DNA of 15,139 nucleotides from Smithellaceae bacterium (lineage in GTDB: Bacteria; Desulfobacterota; Syntrophia; Syntrophales; Smithellaceae), in NCBI GenBank assembly GCA_028704195.1, contig JAQVLL010000001.1:1-15139 (forward strand), in the 5' to 3' direction. This document shows, piece after piece, positions 1 through 7,179 of this stretch. Position 1 is the first letter of the stretch. Every line of letters begins with the position of its first letter. The notes under the pieces are model-generated. The model ran no database searches and was not told where the DNA came from. It worked only from the letters and a program-made list of their open reading frames with translations. The translations under genes were made by a program, and so were the position numbers.

Positions 1-1604
1 GGGCGCATCAGGAGGGATTCCGCGTCATCGGGTGTGAAAAAGAATCCGCCACCGCGTTCATCCCGGAAACGGGCAAAGAGGTGAGATTGATATTCCAGCG
101 CTTGAATCAGGTACCCGGCCTCAAACGTTGTTTCGTAAAGTTCGAGAAGCGCCCAGATCAGAAAAGAATAATCATCTACGTTTCCCATGACCGCCGCCTG
201 CCCTTTACAATACCGGTGCAGCAGTCGACCCTCTTTGTCCCGCATGGCTTTTATAATAAATCCCATCGCCCGAATCGCCGCTTTGCCATATTCAGGTTCA
301 TCAAAGGCCTGCGCTCCCCGCGACAGAGAGGCAATCATCAGGCCGTTCCAGTCCGTCAGGATCTTGTCGTCTTTCAACGGGTGGACTCTTTTCTGCCTGT
401 GTGCAAAAAGCTTTTTCCGGATACTCTCCATTTTGCCGGAGCGGTACGTCGGGATACCCTTTGCATCAACATCGGATATTCCTTCCAGATGCGGGATGAA
501 TTGGCCTTCCGGTACTTCCTGCATCCCCTGCATGAGCCTGTCATCCTCATGCCTGTATTCGGATAAAAACAGGGCCGCTTCGTCTTTTGTGAGAATACCC
601 CGGACCTCCTCGGGGGTCCACAAGTAAAATTTTCCTTCCACTCCTTCGCTGTCCGCGTCCTCGGCACAATAAAAACCGCCCTCGTCATCCGTCATGTCGC
701 GCAGCACATAAGTGAAAATTTCACGAGCCGAACTTTCGTATTCCTTTTTCCCCGTCGCCTGGTAAAGTTCGATGAAAGCAAGCGCCATGAGCGCCTGATC
801 GTAGAGCATCTTTTCAAAATGAGGTACGATCCAACGTTCGTCGGTCGCGTAGCGGTGAAAACCGAAGCCGAGCTGATCATAAATCCCGCCTCGCCGCATA
901 TTCTGCAGGGTGTGTTCCACAATTTGCAAAGTCTGTTCAGATCCGGTTCGCTTCCAGTATCGCAGCAGAAAAAAGAAATTGTGAGGCGAGGGAAATTTGG
1001 GCGCCCGGCCAAATCCGCCGTAAGTCCTGTCGAAGCTGGCCAACAAGGACCGATAGGCCCGATGCAAGGTGTCTGCGCCGGGAACCCGTGAGACGTTGAC
1101 CGGCAATTGTCGCAACGCCCCGGTAATTTCCGATGCATCGGACAGGAGATCAGCACGCCTCTCCTGCCATAGTTTTTTGACTGCGGGGATCATCTCCTTC
1201 AGGCCGACACGGCCATATCTGCTTACATCGGGAATGTAGGTCGCGGCAAAAAAGGGTTGTTTATCCGGTGTCATCATGATGGTCAGGGGCCAGCCGCCGC
1301 TTTGCGTCATGACCTGGCAAACCTTCATGTAAACGGCATCAATCTCAGGCCGCTCCTCGCGGTCAACTTTGATGTTTACAAACGAGTCATTCAGAAGGCG
1401 GGCGATTTCCTCGTTCTCAAAGGATTCCCGTTCCATAACATGACACCAGTGACAGGTGGAATACCCGATAGACAGGAAGACAGGCTTGTCTTCCCGGCGG
1501 GCCTTTTCAAAGGCTTCTTCCCCCCAGGGATACCAGTCCACCGGATTTTGAGCATGTTGCAACAGATAGGGGCTTTTCTCATTCTGCAGCCGGTTATTCG
1601 ACAT
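1..1604 (-). CDS. DUF255 / YyaL-type thioredoxin-domain protein (partial, C-terminus off window)
   Basis: The minus-strand frame is open from position 1604 to the window edge, giving about 534 visible residues; the family is usually near 680-700, so the C-terminus is missing. The N-terminus carries the hallmark KSPYLLQHAQNPVDWYPWG (residues 10-28) and a thioredoxin-like CHWC motif (Cys51, Cys54) followed by HVM. Further on come the family blocks YGGFGRAPKFPSP, DDKILTDWNGLM and GGGFFFTPDD, the last two belonging to the alpha/alpha-toroid half that resembles N-acylglucosamine 2-epimerases. The biochemical role of the family (SSP411/SPATA20 homologues) is not well established. I chose ATG 1604 because GGGG lies six bases upstream and MSNNRLQNEKSPYLL matches where relatives begin; in-frame ATGs at 1610 and 1625 are alternatives. 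The stretch around 430-545 looks less like relatives than the rest. It lies 61 bases after the ATPase gene and may be co-transcribed with it. Confidence 0.9.
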   Translation of the reverse strand, partial: MSNNRLQNEKSPYLLQHAQNPVDWYPWGEEAFEKARREDKPVFLSIGYSTCHWCHVMERESFENEEIARLLNDSFVNIKVDREERPEIDAVYMKVCQVMTQSGGWPLTIMMTPDKQPFFAATYIPDVSRYGRVGLKEMIPAVKKLWQERRADLLSDASEITGALRQLPVNVSRVPGADTLHRAYRSLLASFDRTYGGFGRAPKFPSPHNFFFLLRYWKRTGSEQTLQIVEHTLQNMRRGGIYDQLGFGFHRYATDERWIVPHFEKMLYDQALMALAFIELYQATGKKEYESSAREIFTYVLRDMTDDEGGFYCAEDADSEGVEGKFYLWTPEEVRGILTKDEAALFLSEYRHEDDRLMQGMQEVPEGQFIPHLEGISDVDAKGIPTYRSGKMESIRKKLFAHRQKRVHPLKDDKILTDWNGLMIASLSRGAQAFDEPEYGKAAIRAMGFIIKAMRDKEGRLLHRYCKGQAAVMGNVDDYSFLIWALLELYETTFEAGYLIQALEYQSHLFARFRDERGGGFFFTPDDAESLLMR

Positions 1605-1665
1605 GTCCATCCCCGGTTTCAACATCGATGAGGTTGTGTCATTGGATATAAACAATCGTGTCGAT

Positions 1666-2361
1666 TTACACTTTAATCAGCATGGTCGCCGGATCTAAAA
1701 GCAGGACATCCTGTTTGGCTTCGGAAGACCGGCCCTTGAGAACCTTGATGTAAACTTCCGGTCCTTCGGCAACCAACTGTACCAGAACATCAAACAGGTC
1801 TTCGACGTGCCGAAAAGAAAGCGGCAGTCCGTCTTCTCTGGGTGGTTCGTGGCGATGCGTATGAATGGTAAACCAGATTCTCATGGAATATTTTTGGGTC
1901 AGTTCCTTCAATTCCGCCAGAAGACCACGCCCCGATTCATCAAATTTCAATCCGTCCAGAATGATCACGTAGGGTTTGAAGATATTCTGCTGCATCAAGT
2001 CGGTCAGGCGTTCCTCCAGTTTCGGGACGCTGAACCCTTCCACCCGAAAAGTCATAATGAAACGGTAATTGAGAATATTTTCCCAGTATTCCGTCACTTC
2101 GGCAGAGTCATATTTGGATGCCATATCGTTGAATAATTCACGATACCAGACATCTACCTTGCTTACGGCGTCATTCAGACTCACGTGCAAAACGGGTTGT
2201 TCATGCATCATGGCATGGAGAGCCATCTGAACAAGCAAGGCAGTTTTACCAACTCCTGCGTGGGCTAAAACCGCTCCAAAATCACCGCTTTTTAAAATAT
2301 AATCGTTCTCAAATCCAAGATTGAGCAGTGGATTGCGCTGAATGATTTCCTGTTTAATCAT
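1666..2361 (-). CDS. RecA/KaiC-like P-loop ATPase, function unknown
   Basis: A 231-residue protein with a clear Walker A motif AHAGVGKT (residues 33-40) and Walker B hydrophobic strand YVIILDGL ending at Asp136. A later strand, IWFTIHTHRH, resembles the sensor strand of RecA-fold ATPases. There is no signal peptide or membrane segment, so it should be cytoplasmic. The frame extends upstream to an ATG at 2430, but ATG 2361 is preceded by AAGGA at seven-base spacing, and the protein then begins MIKQEIIQRNPLLNLG, so I take 2361. It lies 113 bases downstream of EF-G on the same strand with no terminator visible between them. I recognise the fold (RecA/KaiC/DnaB-like) but not a named family; there is no DNA-binding or replication motif from which to infer a role. 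The function is unassigned. Confidence 0.8.
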   Translation of the reverse strand: MIKQEIIQRNPLLNLGFENDYILKSGDFGAVLAHAGVGKTALLVQMALHAMMHEQPVLHVSLNDAVSKVDVWYRELFNDMASKYDSAEVTEYWENILNYRFIMTFRVEGFSVPKLEERLTDLMQQNIFKPYVIILDGLKFDESGRGLLAELKELTQKYSMRIWFTIHTHRHEPPREDGLPLSFRHVEDLFDVLVQLVAEGPEVYIKVLKGRSSEAKQDVLLLDPATMLIKV

Positions 2362-2474
2362 GATTTCATCCTTATACGTTAAATGGATAACATTGTTTTC
2401 CCGTCTTAAAGCTCTGCCGACTGACATCAAATTGCCTTGAAATTTTAACCTTTAACTTTTTGCCTTTAGCCTGT

Positions 2475-4562
2475 TTAGGCCGCTGTCTTCTTGTTTTGGG
2501 CCACCTCAAGGGCGATTTTTTCTGCAATCGACTGCGGCACCTGGCGGTAAAGAGCAAACTCCATCGTGAACTGCGCCTTGCCCTGCGTGGATGAACGCAG
2601 AACGGTCGAAAAACCAAACATTTCCGCCAGTGGAACCTGTGATTCAATCACGCACATCACCCCTTCGTCCTGCGAACCGATAATCATGCCTCGACGCTGA
2701 TTGAGAAGCCCCATCACGGAACCCTGAAATTCTGTGGGTGTTTCCACAACAACTTTCATAATCGGTTCGTGAATAACCGGTTTGGCACGAAGGTAGGCTT
2801 CCTTGAAAGCGCCGCGCGCGGCTGCCTGGAAAGCCATATCGGATGAATCCACGGCGTGCGATGCGCCATCATTGATCACCACCTTAACACCGGTGACCGG
2901 AAATTCCAGTTTTGGTCCTTTGGCCATGCTCTGCCTGAAACCTTTTTCGCAGGCGGCAATGTACTGCGTCGGGATTGCACCGCCGAAGACTTCATTTTCA
3001 AAAACAAATTCCGCATCGTTGATCGGCTCAATGTATCCGGCAACCCGTCCGAACTGTCCGGAACCGCCGGTCTGTTTCTTGTGTGTATAGTTGAAATCCG
3101 CCCGCTGCGTTATGGTTTCACGGTAAGCCACACGAGGATTGCCTGTGGTGACTTCCGCATTGTATTCACGCTTCATTCTTTCGACGTAGATGTCCAGATG
3201 GAGCTCACCCATGCCCTCAATGATGGTTTCATTGGTTTCGTGGTCGACATACGTCTTGAATGTCGGATCTTCCTTGGAGAAACGGTTCAGGGCCTTGGAC
3301 ATGGCCATTTGAGATTTATTGTCTTTCGGAACAATCGCCAGAGAAATAACCGGCTTGGGCACATACATGGACGTCATGGTCATATTGATCCCGGGTGAAA
3401 CAAACGTATCGCCCGATGAACATTCAATGCCGAACAGTGCGCCAATGTAACCGGCACGCAGCTGATCGACATCTTCCATCTGATCAGCATGCATCCGCAC
3501 GACACGGCCAACTTTAATTTTTTTGCCGTTTCGCACATTGACGATGGTGCATCCCTTCTCCACAGTGCCTTCATAAGCCCTTATATACGTTAACTGACCG
3601 TACTGACCGTCTTCCAGCTTAAAAGCCAGTGCGATGATCGGTTTTTCCGAATCACAACTCAACACAACAGGTTCTTCGTTGTTGTTCATATCAAGAGCTA
3701 CGTTCTCCACTTCAGAAGGCGCCGGAAGCAATAACGTCACACCATCCAGTAGAGGCTGAATCGCTTTGTTTTTATAGGCTGAACCCATGTAGACCGGGGT
3801 CAGCTCCCTCTTTAATGTGCCCCTGCGAATTGCGGTGTAAAGCAGCTCGGCGGGGATTTCCTTCTCCTCCAGAATGGTTTCCGTCAGTTCATCTGAAAAC
3901 ATTGAAGCGGCATCAATCAGTTCTTCTCTTCTGGTCCTGGCTTCCGCAAGAAGGTGCTGCGGAATTTCTTCCATGCGAACGTCTTCCCCGTTATCACCAT
4001 CAAAATACATCGCTTTCATGGTCACCAGATCAACGACCCCCTGCAGGTCTGTTTCCAGACCGATAGGAATCTGCATGGCAACGGCATTGTGCCCCAGTTT
4101 TGATTTAAGCTGACCGATCACGCGGAAAGGATTGGCACCGCTGCGGTCGCACTTGTTAATAAAGGCGATGCAGGGCACTTTATATCGCTTCATCTGATGA
4201 TCGACCGTGATGGACTGCGACTGAACGCCGCCAACGGAACACAAAACCAGGATGGCACCATCTAAAACCCGCAGGGACCGCTCTACTTCGATGGTGAAAT
4301 CGACATGGCCCGGGGTATCGATAATGTTAATCTCATACCCTTTCCATTCACAATATGTGGCTGCCGACGCAATCGTGATGCCTCTTTCTTTTTCCAGATC
4401 CATGGAATCCATGGTGGCGCCCACGCCGTCCTTCCCTTTCACGTCATGGATGGCATGAATTCTCTTGGTATAAAAAAGAATCCTTTCACTGAGCGTGGTT
4501 TTACCGGAATCAATATGGGCGCTGATTCCAATGTTGCGGATTTTCTGATCGTCGCACTTCAT
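2475..4562 (-). CDS. fusA: Translation elongation factor G, spdEFG1 (mitochondrial EFG1-like) type
   Basis: A full-length 695-residue EF-G, the GTPase that drives tRNA-mRNA translocation on the ribosome. The G motifs are canonical: AHIDSGKT (15-22), switch I RGITI (60-64), DTPGH (82-86) with catalytic His86, and NKCD (136-139). Domains II-V follow, with HKKQTGGSGQFG at the start of domain IV and VDSSDMAF near its tip. Several blocks look like mitochondrial EFG1 rather than standard bacterial EF-G: MDSMDLEKERGITIASAATY, RVLDGAILVLCSVGGVQSQ and MEDVDQLRAGYIGALFGIEC. This matches the spdEFG1 class described for spirochaetes, planctomycetes and deltaproteobacteria. ATG 4562 has GGAGAGGAAA just upstream. 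It is not in the usual rpsL-rpsG-fusA-tuf operon; its nearest neighbours are an ATPase downstream and a divergent transglutaminase operon upstream. Confidence 0.96.
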   Translation of the reverse strand: MKCDDQKIRNIGISAHIDSGKTTLSERILFYTKRIHAIHDVKGKDGVGATMDSMDLEKERGITIASAATYCEWKGYEINIIDTPGHVDFTIEVERSLRVLDGAILVLCSVGGVQSQSITVDHQMKRYKVPCIAFINKCDRSGANPFRVIGQLKSKLGHNAVAMQIPIGLETDLQGVVDLVTMKAMYFDGDNGEDVRMEEIPQHLLAEARTRREELIDAASMFSDELTETILEEKEIPAELLYTAIRRGTLKRELTPVYMGSAYKNKAIQPLLDGVTLLLPAPSEVENVALDMNNNEEPVVLSCDSEKPIIALAFKLEDGQYGQLTYIRAYEGTVEKGCTIVNVRNGKKIKVGRVVRMHADQMEDVDQLRAGYIGALFGIECSSGDTFVSPGINMTMTSMYVPKPVISLAIVPKDNKSQMAMSKALNRFSKEDPTFKTYVDHETNETIIEGMGELHLDIYVERMKREYNAEVTTGNPRVAYRETITQRADFNYTHKKQTGGSGQFGRVAGYIEPINDAEFVFENEVFGGAIPTQYIAACEKGFRQSMAKGPKLEFPVTGVKVVINDGASHAVDSSDMAFQAAARGAFKEAYLRAKPVIHEPIMKVVVETPTEFQGSVMGLLNQRRGMIIGSQDEGVMCVIESQVPLAEMFGFSTVLRSSTQGKAQFTMEFALYRQVPQSIAEKIALEVAQNKKTAA

Positions 4563-4676
4563 GATGCTTTCCTCTCCAATAATTGTCTTACTTAACGATT
4601 GATCATTCTTGTTTGCTGCTTTTAAAGAAGTAAACTAACCCTAACCCATCTAATTCGATGTAGCCGAAATACCCAC

Positions 4677-4704
4677 TATCCCTACTCACTTCGCTCGCGG
4701 GATA
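4677..4704. repeat. Inverted repeat / stem-loop TATCCC...GGGATA
   Basis: TATCCC (4677-4682) pairs with GGGATA (4699-4704) across a 16-base loop that contains CACTTCG. The loop motif recurs in the adjacent stem-loop at 4715-4746. A six-pair stem with a large loop is weak on its own; the shared loop motif is what makes it notable. Confidence 0.4.
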
Positions 4705-4714
4705 ATTCGACCAG

Positions 4715-4746
4715 CAAGTTTCAGTGCACTTCGTTTCTGAAACTTG
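4715..4746. repeat. Perfect 10-bp inverted repeat (stem-loop) in the fusA leader
   Basis: CAAGTTTCAG (4715-4724) and CTGAAACTTG (4737-4746) are exact reverse complements around a 12-base loop that contains CACTTCG. ACC (4710-4712) and GGT (4747-4749) can extend the stem past a two-base bulge. Neither strand has a T-run directly after the stem, so it is not a typical intrinsic terminator. It may be an mRNA structure in the fusA leader or part of a dispersed intergenic repeat. Confidence 0.7.
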
Positions 4747-4757
4747 GGTCTCATTAT

Positions 4758-4799
4758 AAAAAAAAACCCGCATTTGGAAGAGTCTCTACCAGATGAGGG
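4758..4799 (-). terminator. Imperfect intrinsic terminator in the fusA leader
   Basis: Read on the minus strand, the 33 bases 4799-4767 fold into CCC, CAT, TGG and AGA paired with TCT, CCA, ATG and GGG around a GAC loop. Single mismatches separate each three-pair block. A run of nine T follows directly (4766-4758). That is the layout of a Rho-independent terminator. No minus-strand gene ends here; the only visible transcript it could stop is one starting at the promoter at 4836-4864, about 30 bases upstream. The three internal mismatches would weaken it, which suits a conditional terminator. Confidence 0.6.
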
Positions 4800-4835
4800 A
4801 TCCACCGAATCGAGCCTTAATAATAAGAATTTAGC

Positions 4836-4864
4836 TTTATATACCGCTAAATTGGATTTGTCAA
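4836..4864 (-). promoter_or_regulatory. Sigma70-type promoter driving the fusA leader
   Basis: On the minus strand, a perfect -35 box TTGACA (4864-4859) and a -10 box TATAAA (4841-4836) are separated by 17 bases, in an A/T-rich stretch. It points toward fusA, and the predicted start is near 4829. It is arranged back to back with the plus-strand promoter at 4914-4942. Confidence 0.75.
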
Positions 4865-4913
4865 GTGATGTTTTAAAATTTGTTTTAATCTATATCTTTT
4901 AAAAATACGGTGG

Positions 4914-4942
4914 TTGACCGGTATGGATCCTGCCGATATAAT
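4914..4942 (+). promoter_or_regulatory. Sigma70-type promoter for the transglutaminase-ABC operon
   Basis: TTGACC (4914-4919) and a perfect TATAAT (4937-4942) are separated by 17 bases. Transcription should begin near 4949, which leaves a 5' leader of about 35 bases before the ATG at 4984. It is divergent from the fusA promoter, with the two -35 boxes about 50 bases apart. Confidence 0.8.
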
Positions 4943-4983
4943 GCAAAAGGATATTTTTCCTCATTTCGGAAAGACAGAAAAAC

Positions 4984-6450
4984 ATGTCGAAAACAAAATG
5001 GAATATGGCCTGGGGTATTGGAATCACTTTAGTATTTCTTAGCCTGCTGGCCGTTCGGCTGGATTTTTTTAAGGATCAACCCGCAACCGTCCCCTTGAAT
5101 CCGAAGGTGAAAATTGCACGTCAGCCCGAATCCTGGATGAATATTTATCAAAACAGGAAAAAAATCGGCGTCATCCATCGAACATTCCACGGGCTGGAAA
5201 ACGGCCGCTTTCAGACAATGGAAAACGTCACCATGCAGATCAATACAATGGGCATCACCCAGGCACTTCACATATCCACGGAGACGGAACTGAATCCGGA
5301 CATGACCTTCTCCAGTTTTCATTTTCAGCTCAATTCAAGTTTGTTCCGGTTCAACGCCCGCGGATCCATCAGTAATGACCAACTCATTTTATATGCCGGT
5401 ACCCTGCGCGCGGAAGAAAAAATTGTTCTTCCAATCAGCGATGTTCCTCATATCAGCGGCAATATTTATGAAGCCGCATTCCGGGCAGGTCTGGAGAAAA
5501 ACCAGACCTCTTCTTTCAGCATTTTTGATCCATCCACCCTGGGCATCCGCAAAATATCAGTGACCCGAAACGCGGATGAAATCATCCCGATCATGGGGAA
5601 GCGCGTCCTGACACAGAAATTCTGCGCCGATTTTATGGGTGCAAAAAATTGTGCCTGGTTGGCCAAAGACGGTGAAGTATTGAAAGAATCCGGGATTCTG
5701 GGTCTATCCATGGAAAAGGTCAGCCCCGAACAGGCACGCAAAGAATTTGCTATGGACAATGCCGTTGATTTTACGCAAGTCGCCTCAGTCCCTTCCAATC
5801 AAATCCTTGCCGACCCGGCAAGTTTAACTGAAATAACCATCAAAATCAGTAACATTCATGCTTCGGGACTGATACTTAACGGCGGTCGTCAAAGGTTCCG
5901 TCAGAACCTTCTGACCGTTACCCGGGAACTCCTTCCCACGGAGCCCGCGCCTGATACAAAAAGGCCGCCTTTTCTGAGGCAATTTCTGCAGCCTTCCCCC
6001 CTGGTCCAAAGCAGCCACCCGCAAATAAAAGCCGCGATGGAAAATATGGTTTCAACCGGTGACTCGCCTTCCGGCAAAATGCGTAAAATCGTTGCCTGGG
6101 TGTATAAAAATATCAAGAAAAAACCCGTTTTGTCCGTGCCCAATGCACTGGAGGTTTTAAAAAACAGGACAGGCGACTGCAATGAACATGCGGTTTTAAC
6201 CGCCGCCCTGCTGCGCTCGGCCGGAGTGCCGGCCCAGATTGAAACCGGGCTGGTTTATCTCAATGGCCGTTTTTATTATCATGCCTGGAACCTTGCCTAT
6301 GTGGGGCAATGGGTCACCGCCGATGCTGTTTTCAACCAGATTCCGGCAGATGTGACACATATCCGCCTGGTGCGCGGCGAAGGCAGCCAGCAACTGGATC
6401 TGCTGGGCGTCATGGGTAAAATAAAACTGGAGGTTGTATCAACAAGATAA
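4984..6450 (+). CDS. Membrane-anchored transglutaminase-like domain protein
   Basis: A 488-residue protein with one N-terminal hydrophobic segment (about residues 9-25, GIGITLVFLSLLAV) after a positive Lys-rich start. This predicts a membrane anchor or uncleaved signal with the rest outside the cytoplasm. The middle part (about 50-330) is soluble and unrecognised. The C-terminal third carries a transglutaminase-like core: TGDCNEHA with Cys399, FYYHAWN with His433, and a following WVTADAVFNQ with Asp447. This is the expected order of the Cys-His-Asp triad. Bacterial proteins of this fold are more often peptidases or amidases than crosslinkers, so no substrate can be given. The ribosome-binding site is weak (GGAAAG about 12 bases upstream). 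Its stop overlaps the ABC ATPase start by one base (TAATG), which shows an operon. Confidence 0.85.
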   Translation: MSKTKWNMAWGIGITLVFLSLLAVRLDFFKDQPATVPLNPKVKIARQPESWMNIYQNRKKIGVIHRTFHGLENGRFQTMENVTMQINTMGITQALHISTETELNPDMTFSSFHFQLNSSLFRFNARGSISNDQLILYAGTLRAEEKIVLPISDVPHISGNIYEAAFRAGLEKNQTSSFSIFDPSTLGIRKISVTRNADEIIPIMGKRVLTQKFCADFMGAKNCAWLAKDGEVLKESGILGLSMEKVSPEQARKEFAMDNAVDFTQVASVPSNQILADPASLTEITIKISNIHASGLILNGGRQRFRQNLLTVTRELLPTEPAPDTKRPPFLRQFLQPSPLVQSSHPQIKAAMENMVSTGDSPSGKMRKIVAWVYKNIKKKPVLSVPNALEVLKNRTGDCNEHAVLTAALLRSAGVPAQIETGLVYLNGRFYYHAWNLAYVGQWVTADAVFNQIPADVTHIRLVRGEGSQQLDLLGVMGKIKLEVVSTR

Positions 6451-7175
6451 TGATTGAACTCAAACAACTGACCAAAGATTATGGAACAACGCTGGCTGTC
6501 GATAATTTAAGTTTAAGTGTGGCTACCGGGGAAATTTATGGATTTATCGGGCCTAACGGTGCGGGAAAAACCACAACTATCCGCATGATGGGCGGTATTA
6601 TCGAACCGACAGCCGGAAGTGTCATAATTGCCGGAATTGACGTCCACAAAGAACCCGTCGCCGCAAAAAATATGATCGGTTTTGTACCCGACAGACCGTT
6701 TCTGTATGAAAAACTGACCGGCATGGAGTTTCTTAAATTTATTGGTGATCTATATCATGTCGACCTTCAGGATCTCTATCATAAATCGAAAGAGCTTTTA
6801 AAACAATTTTCTCTCTGGGACTGGGCGAATGAAATCATTGAAGCCTATTCACATGGAATGAAGCAGAGACTAATTATTGCGGCGGCGCTGCTCCATGATC
6901 CGAAAGTCATGGTCATCGATGAGCCGATGGTCGGCCTGGATCCTGAAGCCGTTCGAATGGTCAGGGACATTCTCAAGGGACTGGCCGCACAAAATGTTAC
7001 TGTCTTCGTCTCCACCCACACCTTGAGTCTGGCCGAAGATCTGTGCGATAGAATCGGAGTTATCCACAAAGGAACCCTCATCGCCGAGGGTACGGTTGCC
7101 GAATTGAACCTGGCTGCTAAAACCGGTGAAGCCAGACTGGAAGAAGTTTTTCTGACGTTAGTACGGGAAGTATAA
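6450..7175 (+). CDS. ABC transporter ATP-binding protein (ABC-2 exporter type)
   Basis: A 241-residue ATPase subunit. Visible motifs are Walker A GPNGAGKTT (34-42), signature YSHGM (133-137) in place of LSGGQ, Walker B VMVIDEP (153-159) with catalytic Glu158, D-loop GLDP, and H-loop His190 in STH. The usual Q-loop glutamine position appears to be Asp81 in GFVPDRP; acidic residues here are common in ABC-2 exporter ATPases. It starts inside the stop codon of the transglutaminase gene (TAATG) and has no good nearby ribosome-binding site, so translation is probably coupled. The permease follows four bases after its stop. It should energise that permease as a homodimer on the cytoplasmic face; the substrate is unknown. 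Confidence 0.93.
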   Translation: MIELKQLTKDYGTTLAVDNLSLSVATGEIYGFIGPNGAGKTTTIRMMGGIIEPTAGSVIIAGIDVHKEPVAAKNMIGFVPDRPFLYEKLTGMEFLKFIGDLYHVDLQDLYHKSKELLKQFSLWDWANEIIEAYSHGMKQRLIIAAALLHDPKVMVIDEPMVGLDPEAVRMVRDILKGLAAQNVTVFVSTHTLSLAEDLCDRIGVIHKGTLIAEGTVAELNLAAKTGEARLEEVFLTLVREV

Positions 7176-7179
7176 CCCT

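Larger units (their letters stand above)
4563..4829 (-). other. Long fusA leader region with hairpins
   Basis: If transcription starts about seven bases after the -10 box at 4836-4841, the fusA mRNA has an untranslated leader of roughly 265 bases. In transcript order it contains an A/U-rich start, an imperfect intrinsic terminator (4758-4799), a perfect 10-bp stem-loop (4715-4746), a second weaker stem-loop (4677-4704), and a GGTTAG GGTTAG tandem near 4636-4650. The ribosome-binding site follows. I find no protein gene here. The region may work as an attenuating leader, or the first 70 bases may be a separate small RNA, with fusA also read from a second promoter. The TATAAT at 4753-4758, directly after the U-tract, is a possible -10 for that, but it has only a poor -35. 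Confidence 0.4.

Noticed and set aside
81..627. Overlapping plus-strand open frames of 146-161 codons
   Set aside because: They lie antisense to the DUF255 gene, whose minus-strand frame has clear family motifs. The predicted proteins show no recognisable motif.
374..1156. Two minus-strand open frames (374-688 and 692-1156)
   Set aside because: They are in a different frame from the DUF255 gene that covers the same bases. The DUF255 frame stays open to the window edge and carries the conserved blocks.
2362..2430. N-terminal extension of the RecA-like ATPase to ATG 2430
   Set aside because: ATG 2361 has a well-spaced AAGGA site, and the extra 23 residues do not look like a conserved domain.
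2856..3398. 180-codon plus-strand open frame
   Set aside because: Antisense shadow of fusA. It has no motif and no supported ribosome-binding site.
4686..4754. 22-codon minus-strand frame after the fusA leader terminator, as a leader peptide
   Set aside because: No Shine-Dalgarno precedes its ATG, which lies next to the T-run. It overlaps the hairpin repeat and is more simply explained as chance.
4767..4829. tRNA-like gene suggested by GGCTCGATTC on the minus strand
   Set aside because: No acceptor stem, anticodon arm or CCA end can be folded from the flanking bases.
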